From the NCBI GenBank assembly GCA_052143315.1, contig JBKQTE010000021.1, positions 1 to 7,285 of the forward strand: DNA of 7,285 nt, in the 5' to 3' direction. The notes under the pieces were generated by a model. It had not been told where the DNA came from. It saw nothing but the letters and a program-made list of their open reading frames with translations, and did not search any database. Within the stretch, counting starts at the first letter, position 1. Each line of letters begins with the position of its first letter. Shown here one piece after another: positions 1-5,185 of the stretch. The position numbers and the translations under genes are program-made. The DNA is from DASZIT01 sp052143315. Lineage in GTDB: Bacteria > Actinomycetota > Acidimicrobiia > Acidimicrobiales > RAAP-2.

Positions 1-525
1 GCCCTGGTGGGTGCGGGCCACTTCGGCGGTGCACAGGGGGATGATGTGCACGGGGCCGGTGCGGCCGCCGGCGCCCGCCACCGCCCGGGCGGCCACGATG
101 GCCTCGGCCACCCGGGACGGGCCCAGCAGGTTGACCTCCACGGCGGCGTCGAGCGGTGAGTCGAAGCTGACCGAGGCGGCCGAGTGGATGACGATGTCGC
201 ACCGGGACAGCGCCAGCCGGCCCCCGTCGTCGAGGCCGAGGCCGTCGGTGGCCACGTCACCGGCGACGGCGCTCACCCGGCTGACCACCTCCGCCTCGAA
301 GCGGTCGCCGTGCTCCGCCCGCAGCCGGTCGAAGCAGTCGTTCTTCAGGATCTCCTTGGTCACCCGCTGCATCGGCGACGACCGCCGGGTGGGTCGGACC
401 AGCAGGACCACCTGGCTGTCGGGCACGCAGCGGAGCAGGCGCTCCACCAGCGCCGTCCCGAGGAACCCGGTGGCACCGGTGATGAAGTAGCGCTGGCCGG
501 CCAGGGCGTCACGGACGCGGGTCAC
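1..525 (-). CDS. SDR-family fatty acyl-CoA reductase-like protein (N-terminal part, runs off left edge)
   Basis: The visible 175 residues form the start of an extended short-chain dehydrogenase of the male-sterility/fatty acyl-CoA reductase type (NAD_binding_4). A Rossmann nucleotide-binding motif, TGATGFLG, lies at residues 16-23. It is followed by LLVRP (41-45), a KEILKNDCFDRLRAEHG stretch (57-73), AGDVATDGLGL (88-98) and IVIHSAASVSFDSPL (111-125). Members reduce fatty acyl-CoA or acyl thioesters with NAD(P)H, and some actinobacterial relatives carry extra C-terminal domains; the rest of this protein is outside the window. The GTG at 525 is the only usable start, because an in-frame TAG lies at 537-535. 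No Shine-Dalgarno is seen, and the leader from the predicted promoter would be about 10 nt. The segment where the family usually has S-T-A-Y reads C-T-A-E here (residues 165-168), so activity is uncertain. It is divergent from a TetR gene that probably controls it. Confidence 0.8.
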   Translation of the reverse strand, partial: MTRVRDALAGQRYFITGATGFLGTALVERLLRCVPDSQVVLLVRPTRRSSPMQRVTKEILKNDCFDRLRAEHGDRFEAEVVSRVSAVAGDVATDGLGLDDGGRLALSRCDIVIHSAASVSFDSPLDAAVEVNLLGPSRVAEAIVAARAVAGAGGRTGPVHIIPLCTAEVARTHQG

Positions 526-548
526 CGGATCTGTCTACCATATGGTAA
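526..548. promoter_or_regulatory. Divergent promoter/operator with 12-bp perfect palindrome
   Basis: The 23-bp gap between two divergent genes holds TACCATATGGTA at 536-547, a perfect palindrome. Each half is a TANNNT -10-like hexamer: 536-541 on the plus strand and 542-547 on the minus strand. On the plus strand the hexamer ends 7 nt before the GTG of the TetR gene, which predicts a leaderless regulator mRNA. On the minus strand it would give the reductase-like gene a leader of about 10 nt. TetR dimers bind palindromic operators, usually longer than 12 bp, so autorepression plus repression of the neighbour is a natural inference. No convincing -35 element was found on either side. Confidence 0.6.
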
Positions 549-1223
549 GTGACCGAGTCGAGGATCGAAGCCGCGGGAGCCGCAGGGCGGGACCGGCCGC
601 GCCCGGTCCGTCCCGGCACCGCCCACGACGGCGCCAGCACGGCGGACCGGATCCTCGACGCCGCCCTGGCGTCCTTCGCCACCCGGGGCTACGAGGCGAC
701 CTCCCTGGATGCCCTGGCCGTGGAGCTCAAGGTGCGCAAGCAGACCATCCTGTACTGGTTCCCGTCGAAGGAGGTGCTGCTCGGCGCGGTGACCGACCGG
801 AGCGCCGCCGAGCTGTCGGAGGTGCTGGAGGCCGCCCTGGCCCGGGCGGGCGAGGGCTGGGCCCGGGTCGAGGCGGTGGTGCGGTCGGTCTTCCGCCTGG
901 CCGCCCGGCGGCCGGAGCTGCTCGGCCTGGTCCGGGAGATGGGCCGGCTGGGCCCACCGGCCGCCACCCGGTTCATCGACGCCATGGAGCCGCTGGTGCG
1001 GAGGGCGTCGGAGTTCCTCGAGGCGGAGATGGACGCCGGGCACATGAAGCGGCACGACCCGCGTCTGCTGCTGCTGGCCATCTACTCCACCGTCATCGGC
1101 ATGCTGACCGAGGTGGAGGTGCTGCGCGCCCTCGGCGAGGAGCCGACCACCCGGTCCCTCGTCCGTCGGCGCGGCGAGATCCTCGATCTGCTGCGCTCGG
1201 CGCTGCTCGTCGTCCCGCAGTGA
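549..1223 (+). CDS. TetR/AcrR-family transcriptional regulator
   Basis: A 224-residue protein of normal TetR length plus an N-terminal Arg/Pro/Ala-rich extension of about 30 residues. The DNA-binding domain begins near residue 32 (ADRILDAALASFATRGYEATS). The helix-turn-helix spans about 51-72, with the hallmark recognition helix and following turn reading TILYWFPSKEVLL (66-78). Residues 84-224 are helical and form the presumed ligand-binding and dimerisation domain; its ligand cannot be read from sequence. The GTG at 549 is preferred because a TACCAT hexamer ends exactly 7 nt upstream; the homologous domain starts well inside, so a later start is not excluded. It is divergent from the acyl-CoA reductase-like gene and 19 bp upstream of a membrane protein gene. 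It probably represses its own promoter and the divergent one, possibly in response to an acyl-CoA or other lipid-like molecule (inference from context). Confidence 0.9.
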   Translation: MTESRIEAAGAAGRDRPRPVRPGTAHDGASTADRILDAALASFATRGYEATSLDALAVELKVRKQTILYWFPSKEVLLGAVTDRSAAELSEVLEAALARAGEGWARVEAVVRSVFRLAARRPELLGLVREMGRLGPPAATRFIDAMEPLVRRASEFLEAEMDAGHMKRHDPRLLLLAIYSTVIGMLTEVEVLRALGEEPTTRSLVRRRGEILDLLRSALLVVPQ

Positions 1224-1242
1224 GCCGGACCGGCCGGAGGAT

Positions 1243-3168
1243 GTGACGTCGGTGGACCGTACGTGGGCGCGCTGGCGCTGGATGGTGGGGATCACCGCCC
1301 TCTACCTGGTGGTGGCGGTGCTGATCTGGAGCCGCGTCTGGTTCGGCGGTCACCCGGCCGGCATGACCACCTGCGCGTGCGGCGATCCGGGACAGGGCAT
1401 CTGGTCGCTCGGATGGATGCCGTTCGCCCTCGGCCACGGGCTCGACCCGTTCGTCTCCGGCTACCTCTTCGCCCCCGACGGCATCAATCTCCTCGACAAC
1501 ACCAGCTCACTGTTGCCCGCCTTCGTCCTGTCGCCGGTGACCGTGCTGTTCGGCCCGATCGTCTCGTTGAACGTGGCGCTGACCCTCGCACCGGTGGTCA
1601 ACGCCTGCTGCGCCTACGCCGCCGTGCGGCGCTTCACCGGCTGGCGCCCCGCCGCCTTCGCCGGCGGGCTGCTCTACGGGTTCTCGCCGTTCGTCCTCAC
1701 CAGCTCGTTCGTGGGCCATCTGCAGTTCGCCGTGCTGTTCGTGCCGCCGCTGCTCCTCATCGTGCTGTACGAGACGCTGGTCGGGACGGAGTGGTCGCCC
1801 CGCCGTTCGGCGGTGAGCGTGGGGGTACTGCTCGTCGCCCAGTTCTTCATCGGCACCGAGATGCTGGCCATCACCGTCATGGTGGCCGTGATCGGTTTGG
1901 TGGTGCTGGCCTGCGCGTATCCTTCCAAGGTCGTTCCGGTCATCCGGCGTGCCGCCCGACCGCTCCTCTACGGCGCCGGCGGGGCGCTGGTGGTGCTGGC
2001 GTGGCCGATGTGGATGGTGGTCGACGGCCCGCGGCACTTCACCGGTGTGCAGCACGCAGGGATCGCGTTCGCCGGGGTGTCGTTCCGGTCGATCGTCGAC
2101 CCGGGGGCGGCGGCCACCCGGCCGAGCGCCATCGGGGCGTTCATCGGCTATGTCGGGGCCCAGGGCCCTTCCGTCCTCTACGTGGGCATCGCCATGGCCG
2201 TCCTGGTGGTGCTGGGCGTGGTCGCCCTCCGCCGCCAGGCGGTCGTCCGCTGGTGCGCCGGCATGACGGTCATCACCGTGCTCCTGGCCGGAGGAGTCGT
2301 CTTCGGTGACGACTTCCTGGCCAAGCCGTCGTGGCTGGCCCCGTGGAGGATCGTCGACAAGCTGCCCCTGCTGGGGGAGGCCGGGCCGAGCCACGTGGCC
2401 GGGATCACCATGCTGTTCGTGGGGATCCTGTTCGGGATGGTCCTCGACCGCGGGTACGCCTTCGGGCGGCAACGGCTCCGGTCGTACCGTCGCGGCTCGA
2501 TGGTGTCGACCTACTGCCGCCCGTTGGCCGGCTCGGCGGTGGCGCTGGTGGCGGTGGTGGCCTTGGCACCCATCGCCGGCTCCCTCGGCCTTCCGGCCAC
2601 CGTCCAGGCGGTGGTGCCGCCGACCGGGTTCGACCAGGTGCTGGCATCCACCCCGCCGGCGACGACCATGCTGCTCTTCCCCTTCCCCTCCACCTACGAC
2701 GACGAGCCGCTCGTATGGCAGGCGCAGTCGGGCTTCGCCTTCAAGGTGAACGGCGGCTACGGATTCGTTCCCGGTCCCGGACGTGCCAGGCTCAGCGCCA
2801 CCGACACGTCCACCGGGTACGGGGTCCTCGCCTCCCTGAACGTCGGGCCGCTGTCGGGACCGATGGCCCAGCAGCTCCGACTGGCCCGGGACGACGCGGT
2901 CCGGGCCGGGGTCACCGAGACGGTGGTCGTCCCCCGCGGGCCCGGCGGCCTGTACTTCTATGCGCTGGCCTTCTACACCGCGCTGCTCGGGCGTGGCCCC
3001 GCCTACGACCGGGGCGGGGACTGGGTGTGGCAGGGAGCGGTGACGGAGCGTCCGCCGCTGGTGGTCGCCAACGCGGTGGTGAGCTACTGCTCGCTGCTGG
3101 GGAGCCCGCCCGGTCGTCCGCTGGCGGTGCCCGACTGCGTGCTGTCCGCCGCCGGCCCCGGCGGCTGA
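1243..3168 (+). CDS. Multi-pass membrane protein, GT-C glycosyltransferase-like
   Basis: A 641-residue integral membrane protein. A short basic cytoplasmic N-terminus precedes TM1 (about 13-33). A first extracytoplasmic loop with CACGDPGQGIW carries Asp48, followed by LDPF...YLFAPDGINLLDNTSSLLP (67-92). Further hydrophobic segments lie near 93-128, 136-178, 190-225, 242-260, 311-329, 338-355, 386-402 and 428-448, followed by a soluble extracytoplasmic C-terminal domain (about 455-641). Asp in the first loop after TM1, then many TMs and a periplasmic tail, is the layout of GT-C lipid-linked sugar transferases, with Asp48 the candidate catalytic residue; substrate unknown. The GTG at 1243 has GGAGG only 2 nt upstream, while an in-frame GTG at 1252 lies 11 nt from it, so the exact start is unsettled. 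It is probably cotranscribed with tetR. The family assignment rests on topology and motif style, so the function is tentative. Confidence 0.75.
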   Translation: MTSVDRTWARWRWMVGITALYLVVAVLIWSRVWFGGHPAGMTTCACGDPGQGIWSLGWMPFALGHGLDPFVSGYLFAPDGINLLDNTSSLLPAFVLSPVTVLFGPIVSLNVALTLAPVVNACCAYAAVRRFTGWRPAAFAGGLLYGFSPFVLTSSFVGHLQFAVLFVPPLLLIVLYETLVGTEWSPRRSAVSVGVLLVAQFFIGTEMLAITVMVAVIGLVVLACAYPSKVVPVIRRAARPLLYGAGGALVVLAWPMWMVVDGPRHFTGVQHAGIAFAGVSFRSIVDPGAAATRPSAIGAFIGYVGAQGPSVLYVGIAMAVLVVLGVVALRRQAVVRWCAGMTVITVLLAGGVVFGDDFLAKPSWLAPWRIVDKLPLLGEAGPSHVAGITMLFVGILFGMVLDRGYAFGRQRLRSYRRGSMVSTYCRPLAGSAVALVAVVALAPIAGSLGLPATVQAVVPPTGFDQVLASTPPATTMLLFPFPSTYDDEPLVWQAQSGFAFKVNGGYGFVPGPGRARLSATDTSTGYGVLASLNVGPLSGPMAQQLRLARDDAVRAGVTETVVVPRGPGGLYFYALAFYTALLGRGPAYDRGGDWVWQGAVTERPPLVVANAVVSYCSLLGSPPGRPLAVPDCVLSAAGPGG

Positions 3169-3185
3169 GGGCGGATGCTCAGTCG
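3162..3185. terminator. Shared hairpin across two convergent stop codons
   Basis: CGGCTGAG (3162-3169) can pair with CTCAGTCG (3178-3185) around an 8-nt loop. In the plus-strand transcript this gives 8 pairs including one G-U; in the minus-strand transcript that position becomes an A-C mismatch. The stems contain the TGA of the upstream membrane protein gene (3166-3168) and the stop of the convergent small membrane protein gene (3181-3179). No U-run follows on either strand, so this is a terminator-like or RNA-end-stabilising structure rather than a textbook intrinsic terminator. Confidence 0.4.
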
Positions 3186-3895
3186 GAGGCGGCGGACTGC
3201 CTCCGCTCGCGCCTCGACGGCTTGGGGGCCGGGGGTGCAGGGCGGGGCGGGGTCTTCGGGGTGTACCGCTTGTTGGCTGTCGGGGTGACCGGTCCCTTGG
3301 CACGTTTCCGGGCCGACGGGCTCGACCCCTTGGGAGGAGGCGCGGTCCGCGACCGGGCCGGCGGTGCGGCTCCCGCTTCGCTCCGGGCGGCCCGGAGCGA
3401 AGCGCTGGTCTCCTTCTGGTTTTTGTAGGCGTGGTAGAGGACCCAGATGGCTAGGACGAAGAACGGGAGGCCGAGGACGATGGAGGACCCACCGAAGGCG
3501 GCTCCGGTGAACAGGGCGACGAAGCCCACCGGTGCCCGGCGACCGACCAGGGCGGCGATCACCAGCAGGACGGCGGCGACCAGGCCGATGACCAGGGTGG
3601 TCTGCGGCGAAAGCTGGTTCTTGGCCAGCTTCAGGTGGTGCTTCGACGTCTCGTCGGCGTAGACGAGGATGGCGAACACCGCCGACGCGCCGGCGGCCAC
3701 GTAGGTGAACTGCTTCTCACGGATGTCGAGCCTGTCGATGCTCCACTTGGTCGGTACGCCCGATCGTCCCGGCTCGACGGTGGCAGGGGCATCGGCCCGC
3801 GTCGTACGGCGTCCGTGGGCGGCCTGGCCGTCGTCGTGGCTGTCGCCGTGGCCGTCGTCGATCTGGTCGGCGTGATCGTCGCCCCGTTTGGCCAT
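3179..3895 (-). CDS. Small membrane protein with His/Asp-rich N-terminus and Lys/Pro-rich tail
   Basis: I do not recognise this 238-residue protein. The first 30 residues are very rich in His and Asp (DDHADQIDDGHGDSHDDGQ), with a DDGH/DDGQ unit repeated 8 residues apart. Residues 31-60 look soluble and end in IDRLDIREKQ. Hydrophobic segments lie near 63-81, 99-118, 121-136 and 137-155, with His86/His87 and several Lys in the loop after the first. Residues 156-238 are a low-complexity Lys/Arg/Pro/Ala/Ser tail, probably cytoplasmic and able to contact acidic partners or nucleic acid. The ATG at 3895 was chosen because TAGCCT ends exactly 7 nt upstream on the minus strand; further upstream the frame runs through the VOC gene and looks like shadow translation. 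It lies 83 bp downstream of the VOC gene but has its own likely promoter. The His/Asp cluster could bind divalent metal (inference only). Confidence 0.75.
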   Translation of the reverse strand: MAKRGDDHADQIDDGHGDSHDDGQAAHGRRTTRADAPATVEPGRSGVPTKWSIDRLDIREKQFTYVAAGASAVFAILVYADETSKHHLKLAKNQLSPQTTLVIGLVAAVLLVIAALVGRRAPVGFVALFTGAAFGGSSIVLGLPFFVLAIWVLYHAYKNQKETSASLRAARSEAGAAPPARSRTAPPPKGSSPSARKRAKGPVTPTANKRYTPKTPPRPAPPAPKPSRRERRQSAASD

Positions 3896-3902
3896 CGGGT
3901 GC

Positions 3903-3908
3903 AGGCTA
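3903..3908 (-). promoter_or_regulatory. -10-like hexamer TAGCCT of the small membrane protein gene
   Basis: Read on the minus strand, TAGCCT is followed by exactly 7 nt and then the ATG at 3895. This predicts transcription starting at or next to the start codon, the same geometry as at three other genes here. It lies in the 83-bp gap after the VOC gene. No Shine-Dalgarno is seen. Confidence 0.5.
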
Positions 3909-3978
3909 TCGGCCCGTACCGGGCTCGCCGAACCGCCGTGCCGCCGGGAGCGCCAGCCCGCCGGAGCACTCGGGATGA

Positions 3979-4854
3979 TCACGCGGCTACGACCACCAGC
4001 CGGAGCCCGAGGTTGTCCTCCGGGTCGATGACCCACCGGGGCCGACCCTCGGAGCCGGCCAGGCCCGGCAGCCCGGCGGGGACGGGACGGGCGCCGGCCA
4101 GGCCCCCTGGGTCCTCGGCGGCCAGGTCGAGATGGTGGACACGCCCCGGCCCGCCGGCGAGCCACTCGGTGAGGGCCGGCGCCGGGGAGCTGGACGCCGG
4201 GGCAACCAGCCGCAGGGCCAGCGGGCCGTCCCAACGGAGGTCGATCCACTCCTCGCCCCCGTGGATGCCCCGGTCCTCGATCTCACCACCGAGGAGGGCT
4301 CCGAACAGGGTGATCGCCGAACGGAGGTCCGCCACCGCGTGGGTGACCCGCTGGAGCGACGCGGCCGGGACGGGGACACCGTCGGGCCTGAGACGGCGGT
4401 GGGTCGGGTAGCCCTCGGGCGGGGGAGTGGCCCACTCGCCCGACGACTGGGCCAGCTGGACGACGATGCCGGTGGCCTGTCTCGGATGGATGAACGCCTC
4501 CATCCACTCGGGTTGGGCGAGGTTGATCCCGATCGGCTCGAACCCGGCGATCCGGGCCGCGTCGAGGGCCGCCTCGAGGTCGTGGACCTTGAAGGTGAGG
4601 TGATGGGGTCCGGCGCCGCGGTGCTGGAGGAACCGGGCCAGAAAGTCGTTGACTCCGGTGTCGTAGGGCATCAGCACCTCGATCCGGGCCCGGTTGGCGA
4701 AGCGGAGCTGGCCGGGGGCGAACCCGGGGCCGGGGCCTCCCGAGCTCCAGACCGCCCCCAGCTCGGTGGCGTAGCGGGGCCAGGCCAGCCGCCACTCGGG
4801 GACGGCATGGGCGACATGGTCGAGCACTGCGCCGTTGATGGAGGGCACCGTCAT
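3979..4854 (-). CDS. VOC-superfamily protein with two glyoxalase-like halves (methylmalonyl-CoA epimerase-like first half)
   Basis: A 291-residue protein made of two vicinal-oxygen-chelate modules. The first half (about 9-136) opens with LDHVAHAVPEW (11-21) and continues with RIEVLMPYD (57-65), GPHHLTFKVHDLEAALDAARIAGFEPI (82-108) and AFIHPRQATGIVVQLAQ (120-136), which resembles methylmalonyl-CoA epimerase. The metal ligands expected for VOC enzymes would be His13, Glu59, His84 or His85, and the position now occupied by Gln133, where epimerases have Glu. The second half (about 168-290) keeps LQRVTHAV and RVHHLDL (His172, His240/241) but shows no Glu at the two other ligand positions, so it may be structural. 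The ATG at 4854 begins just before the conserved first strand; the longer frame upstream to 5004 is Arg/Gly-rich and unlike the family. No Shine-Dalgarno is evident; CAGTGT six bases upstream is a weak -10 candidate. Substrate unknown. Confidence 0.8.
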   Translation of the reverse strand: MTVPSINGAVLDHVAHAVPEWRLAWPRYATELGAVWSSGGPGPGFAPGQLRFANRARIEVLMPYDTGVNDFLARFLQHRGAGPHHLTFKVHDLEAALDAARIAGFEPIGINLAQPEWMEAFIHPRQATGIVVQLAQSSGEWATPPPEGYPTHRRLRPDGVPVPAASLQRVTHAVADLRSAITLFGALLGGEIEDRGIHGGEEWIDLRWDGPLALRLVAPASSSPAPALTEWLAGGPGRVHHLDLAAEDPGGLAGARPVPAGLPGLAGSEGRPRWVIDPEDNLGLRLVVVAA

Positions 4855-4973
4855 GGGCCAACACTGCTCGCCAGCGGGGTGGACTGTCGAGACGGGACGG
4901 GCCTGGGCCCCGTACCGACCCCGCTCCGACCCCGTACGACCGATCCCCCGTGGGGGCAGCCCGGACCTCGGGC

Positions 4974-4979
4974 TACCAT
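4974..4979 (+). promoter_or_regulatory. -10-like TACCAT upstream of tRNA-Val
   Basis: TACCAT, preceded by C and followed by AT, lies 43 nt before the mature tRNA 5' end and would give a 5' leader of about 36 nt. It shares the 9-mer CTACCATAT with the divergent tetR promoter at 535-543. A 6-bp inverted repeat (AGCCCG 4958-4963, CGGGCT 4969-4974) abuts it. No clear -35 box is visible. Confidence 0.4.
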
Positions 4980-5022
4980 ATCGACCTCGCCACCGTACGG
5001 CCACAGGTCACCGGTGCGACCA

Positions 5023-5099
5023 GGGCGCTTAGCTCAGTTGGTTAGAGCGCAGCCTTCACACGGCTGAGGTCGGAGGTTCGAGTCCTCTAGCGCCCACCA
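5023..5099 (+). tRNA. tRNA-Val (anticodon CAC), CCA encoded
   Basis: A full cloverleaf folds by eye. Acceptor arms GGGCGCT (5023-5029) and AGCGCCC (5089-5095) pair over 7 bp. The D-arm is GCTC/GAGC (5032-5035, 5045-5048). The anticodon stem CAGCC/GGCTG (5050-5054, 5062-5066) closes the loop TTCACAC, with anticodon CAC at 5057-5059, reading GTG valine codons. The T-arm GGAGG/CCTCT (5072-5076, 5084-5088, one G-U) encloses TTCGAGT. Discriminator A5096 is followed by encoded CCA (5097-5099). An integrase gene begins 86 bp downstream, so this gene is the probable integration target; if so, its 3' end may have been restored by element-carried sequence. Confidence 0.96.
5060..5099 (+). other. Putative attachment site (attL-type) at the tRNA-Val 3' end
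   Basis: Tyrosine-recombinase elements commonly integrate into the 3' half of tRNA genes and rebuild them, leaving a direct repeat at the far end. Here an intact tRNA 3' end is followed at once by the integrase gene, with a GC drop beyond. The extent given (anticodon loop to CCA) is an estimate. No second copy of the T-arm/acceptor sequence occurs downstream within the window, so the core cannot be delimited. Confidence 0.55.
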
Positions 5100-5136
5100 G
5101 GTCAGAGGCACTTTCTGGGGTCGGAGCCGGAGGGCC

Positions 5137-5158
5137 TGCCCTACAGATGCCCTACAGA
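5137..5158 (+). repeat. Perfect tandem duplication of the 11-mer TGCCCTACAGA
   Basis: Two identical 11-bp units abut (5137-5147 and 5148-5158), between the tRNA/attachment site and the integrase start. The 11-bp period is close to one helical turn, so a protein bound at both units would face the same side of DNA. The second unit overlaps where a -35 element for the integrase -10 box would fall. Plausible roles are integrase arm-type sites or an excisionase/repressor site (inference). Confidence 0.7.
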
Positions 5159-5172
5159 AGCCGGAAACGGCG

Positions 5173-5178
5173 TAGGGT
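5173..5178 (+). promoter_or_regulatory. -10-like hexamer TAGGGT of the integrase gene
   Basis: TAGGGT is followed by exactly 7 nt and then the ATG at 5186, predicting a leaderless integrase mRNA. This supports 5186 as the start over the longer in-frame ATG at 5147, which lies inside the tandem repeat upstream of the promoter. Confidence 0.5.
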
Positions 5179-5185
5179 GTCGGGC

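Noticed and set aside
11..490. Plus-strand frame opposite the partial reductase-like gene
   Set aside because: The minus strand encodes the Rossmann motif and family-like sequence; this frame is a Ser/Thr/Arg-rich shadow.
522..1295. 257-codon minus-strand frame opposite tetR
   Set aside because: It is antisense to a convincing TetR gene, starts inside the next gene, and its composition is shadow-like with no domain.
1507..3303. 598-codon open frame on the minus strand opposite the large membrane protein
   Set aside because: The plus-strand frame has clear TM segments and family-like motifs, while the antisense translation is Arg/Pro/Gly/His-rich low complexity typical of high-GC shadow frames.
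2331..3428. 365-codon plus-strand frame overlapping the membrane protein and the convergent gene
   Set aside because: It is Arg/Gly/Ala-rich, crosses two better-supported genes, and has no recognisable motif.
4945..4956. CCCCC-GT-GGGGG as a terminator
   Set aside because: The loop is too short for a full stem, no U-run follows, and no plus-strand gene ends upstream; it is probably a GC-rich coincidence.
4855..5004. 50-residue N-terminal extension of the VOC protein
   Set aside because: It is Arg/Gly-rich and unlike VOC N-termini, while the ATG at 4854 falls right before the first conserved strand. It also covers the likely tRNA promoter.
4132..5067. Plus-strand frame across the VOC gene and into the tRNA
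   Set aside because: It runs into a complete tRNA gene and opposes a clear VOC protein.
5147..5185. Earlier ATG for the integrase, adding 13 residues
   Set aside because: It lies within the tandem repeat and upstream of the TAGGGT box; the extension is basic but not needed by the family, and 5186 fits the promoter spacing.
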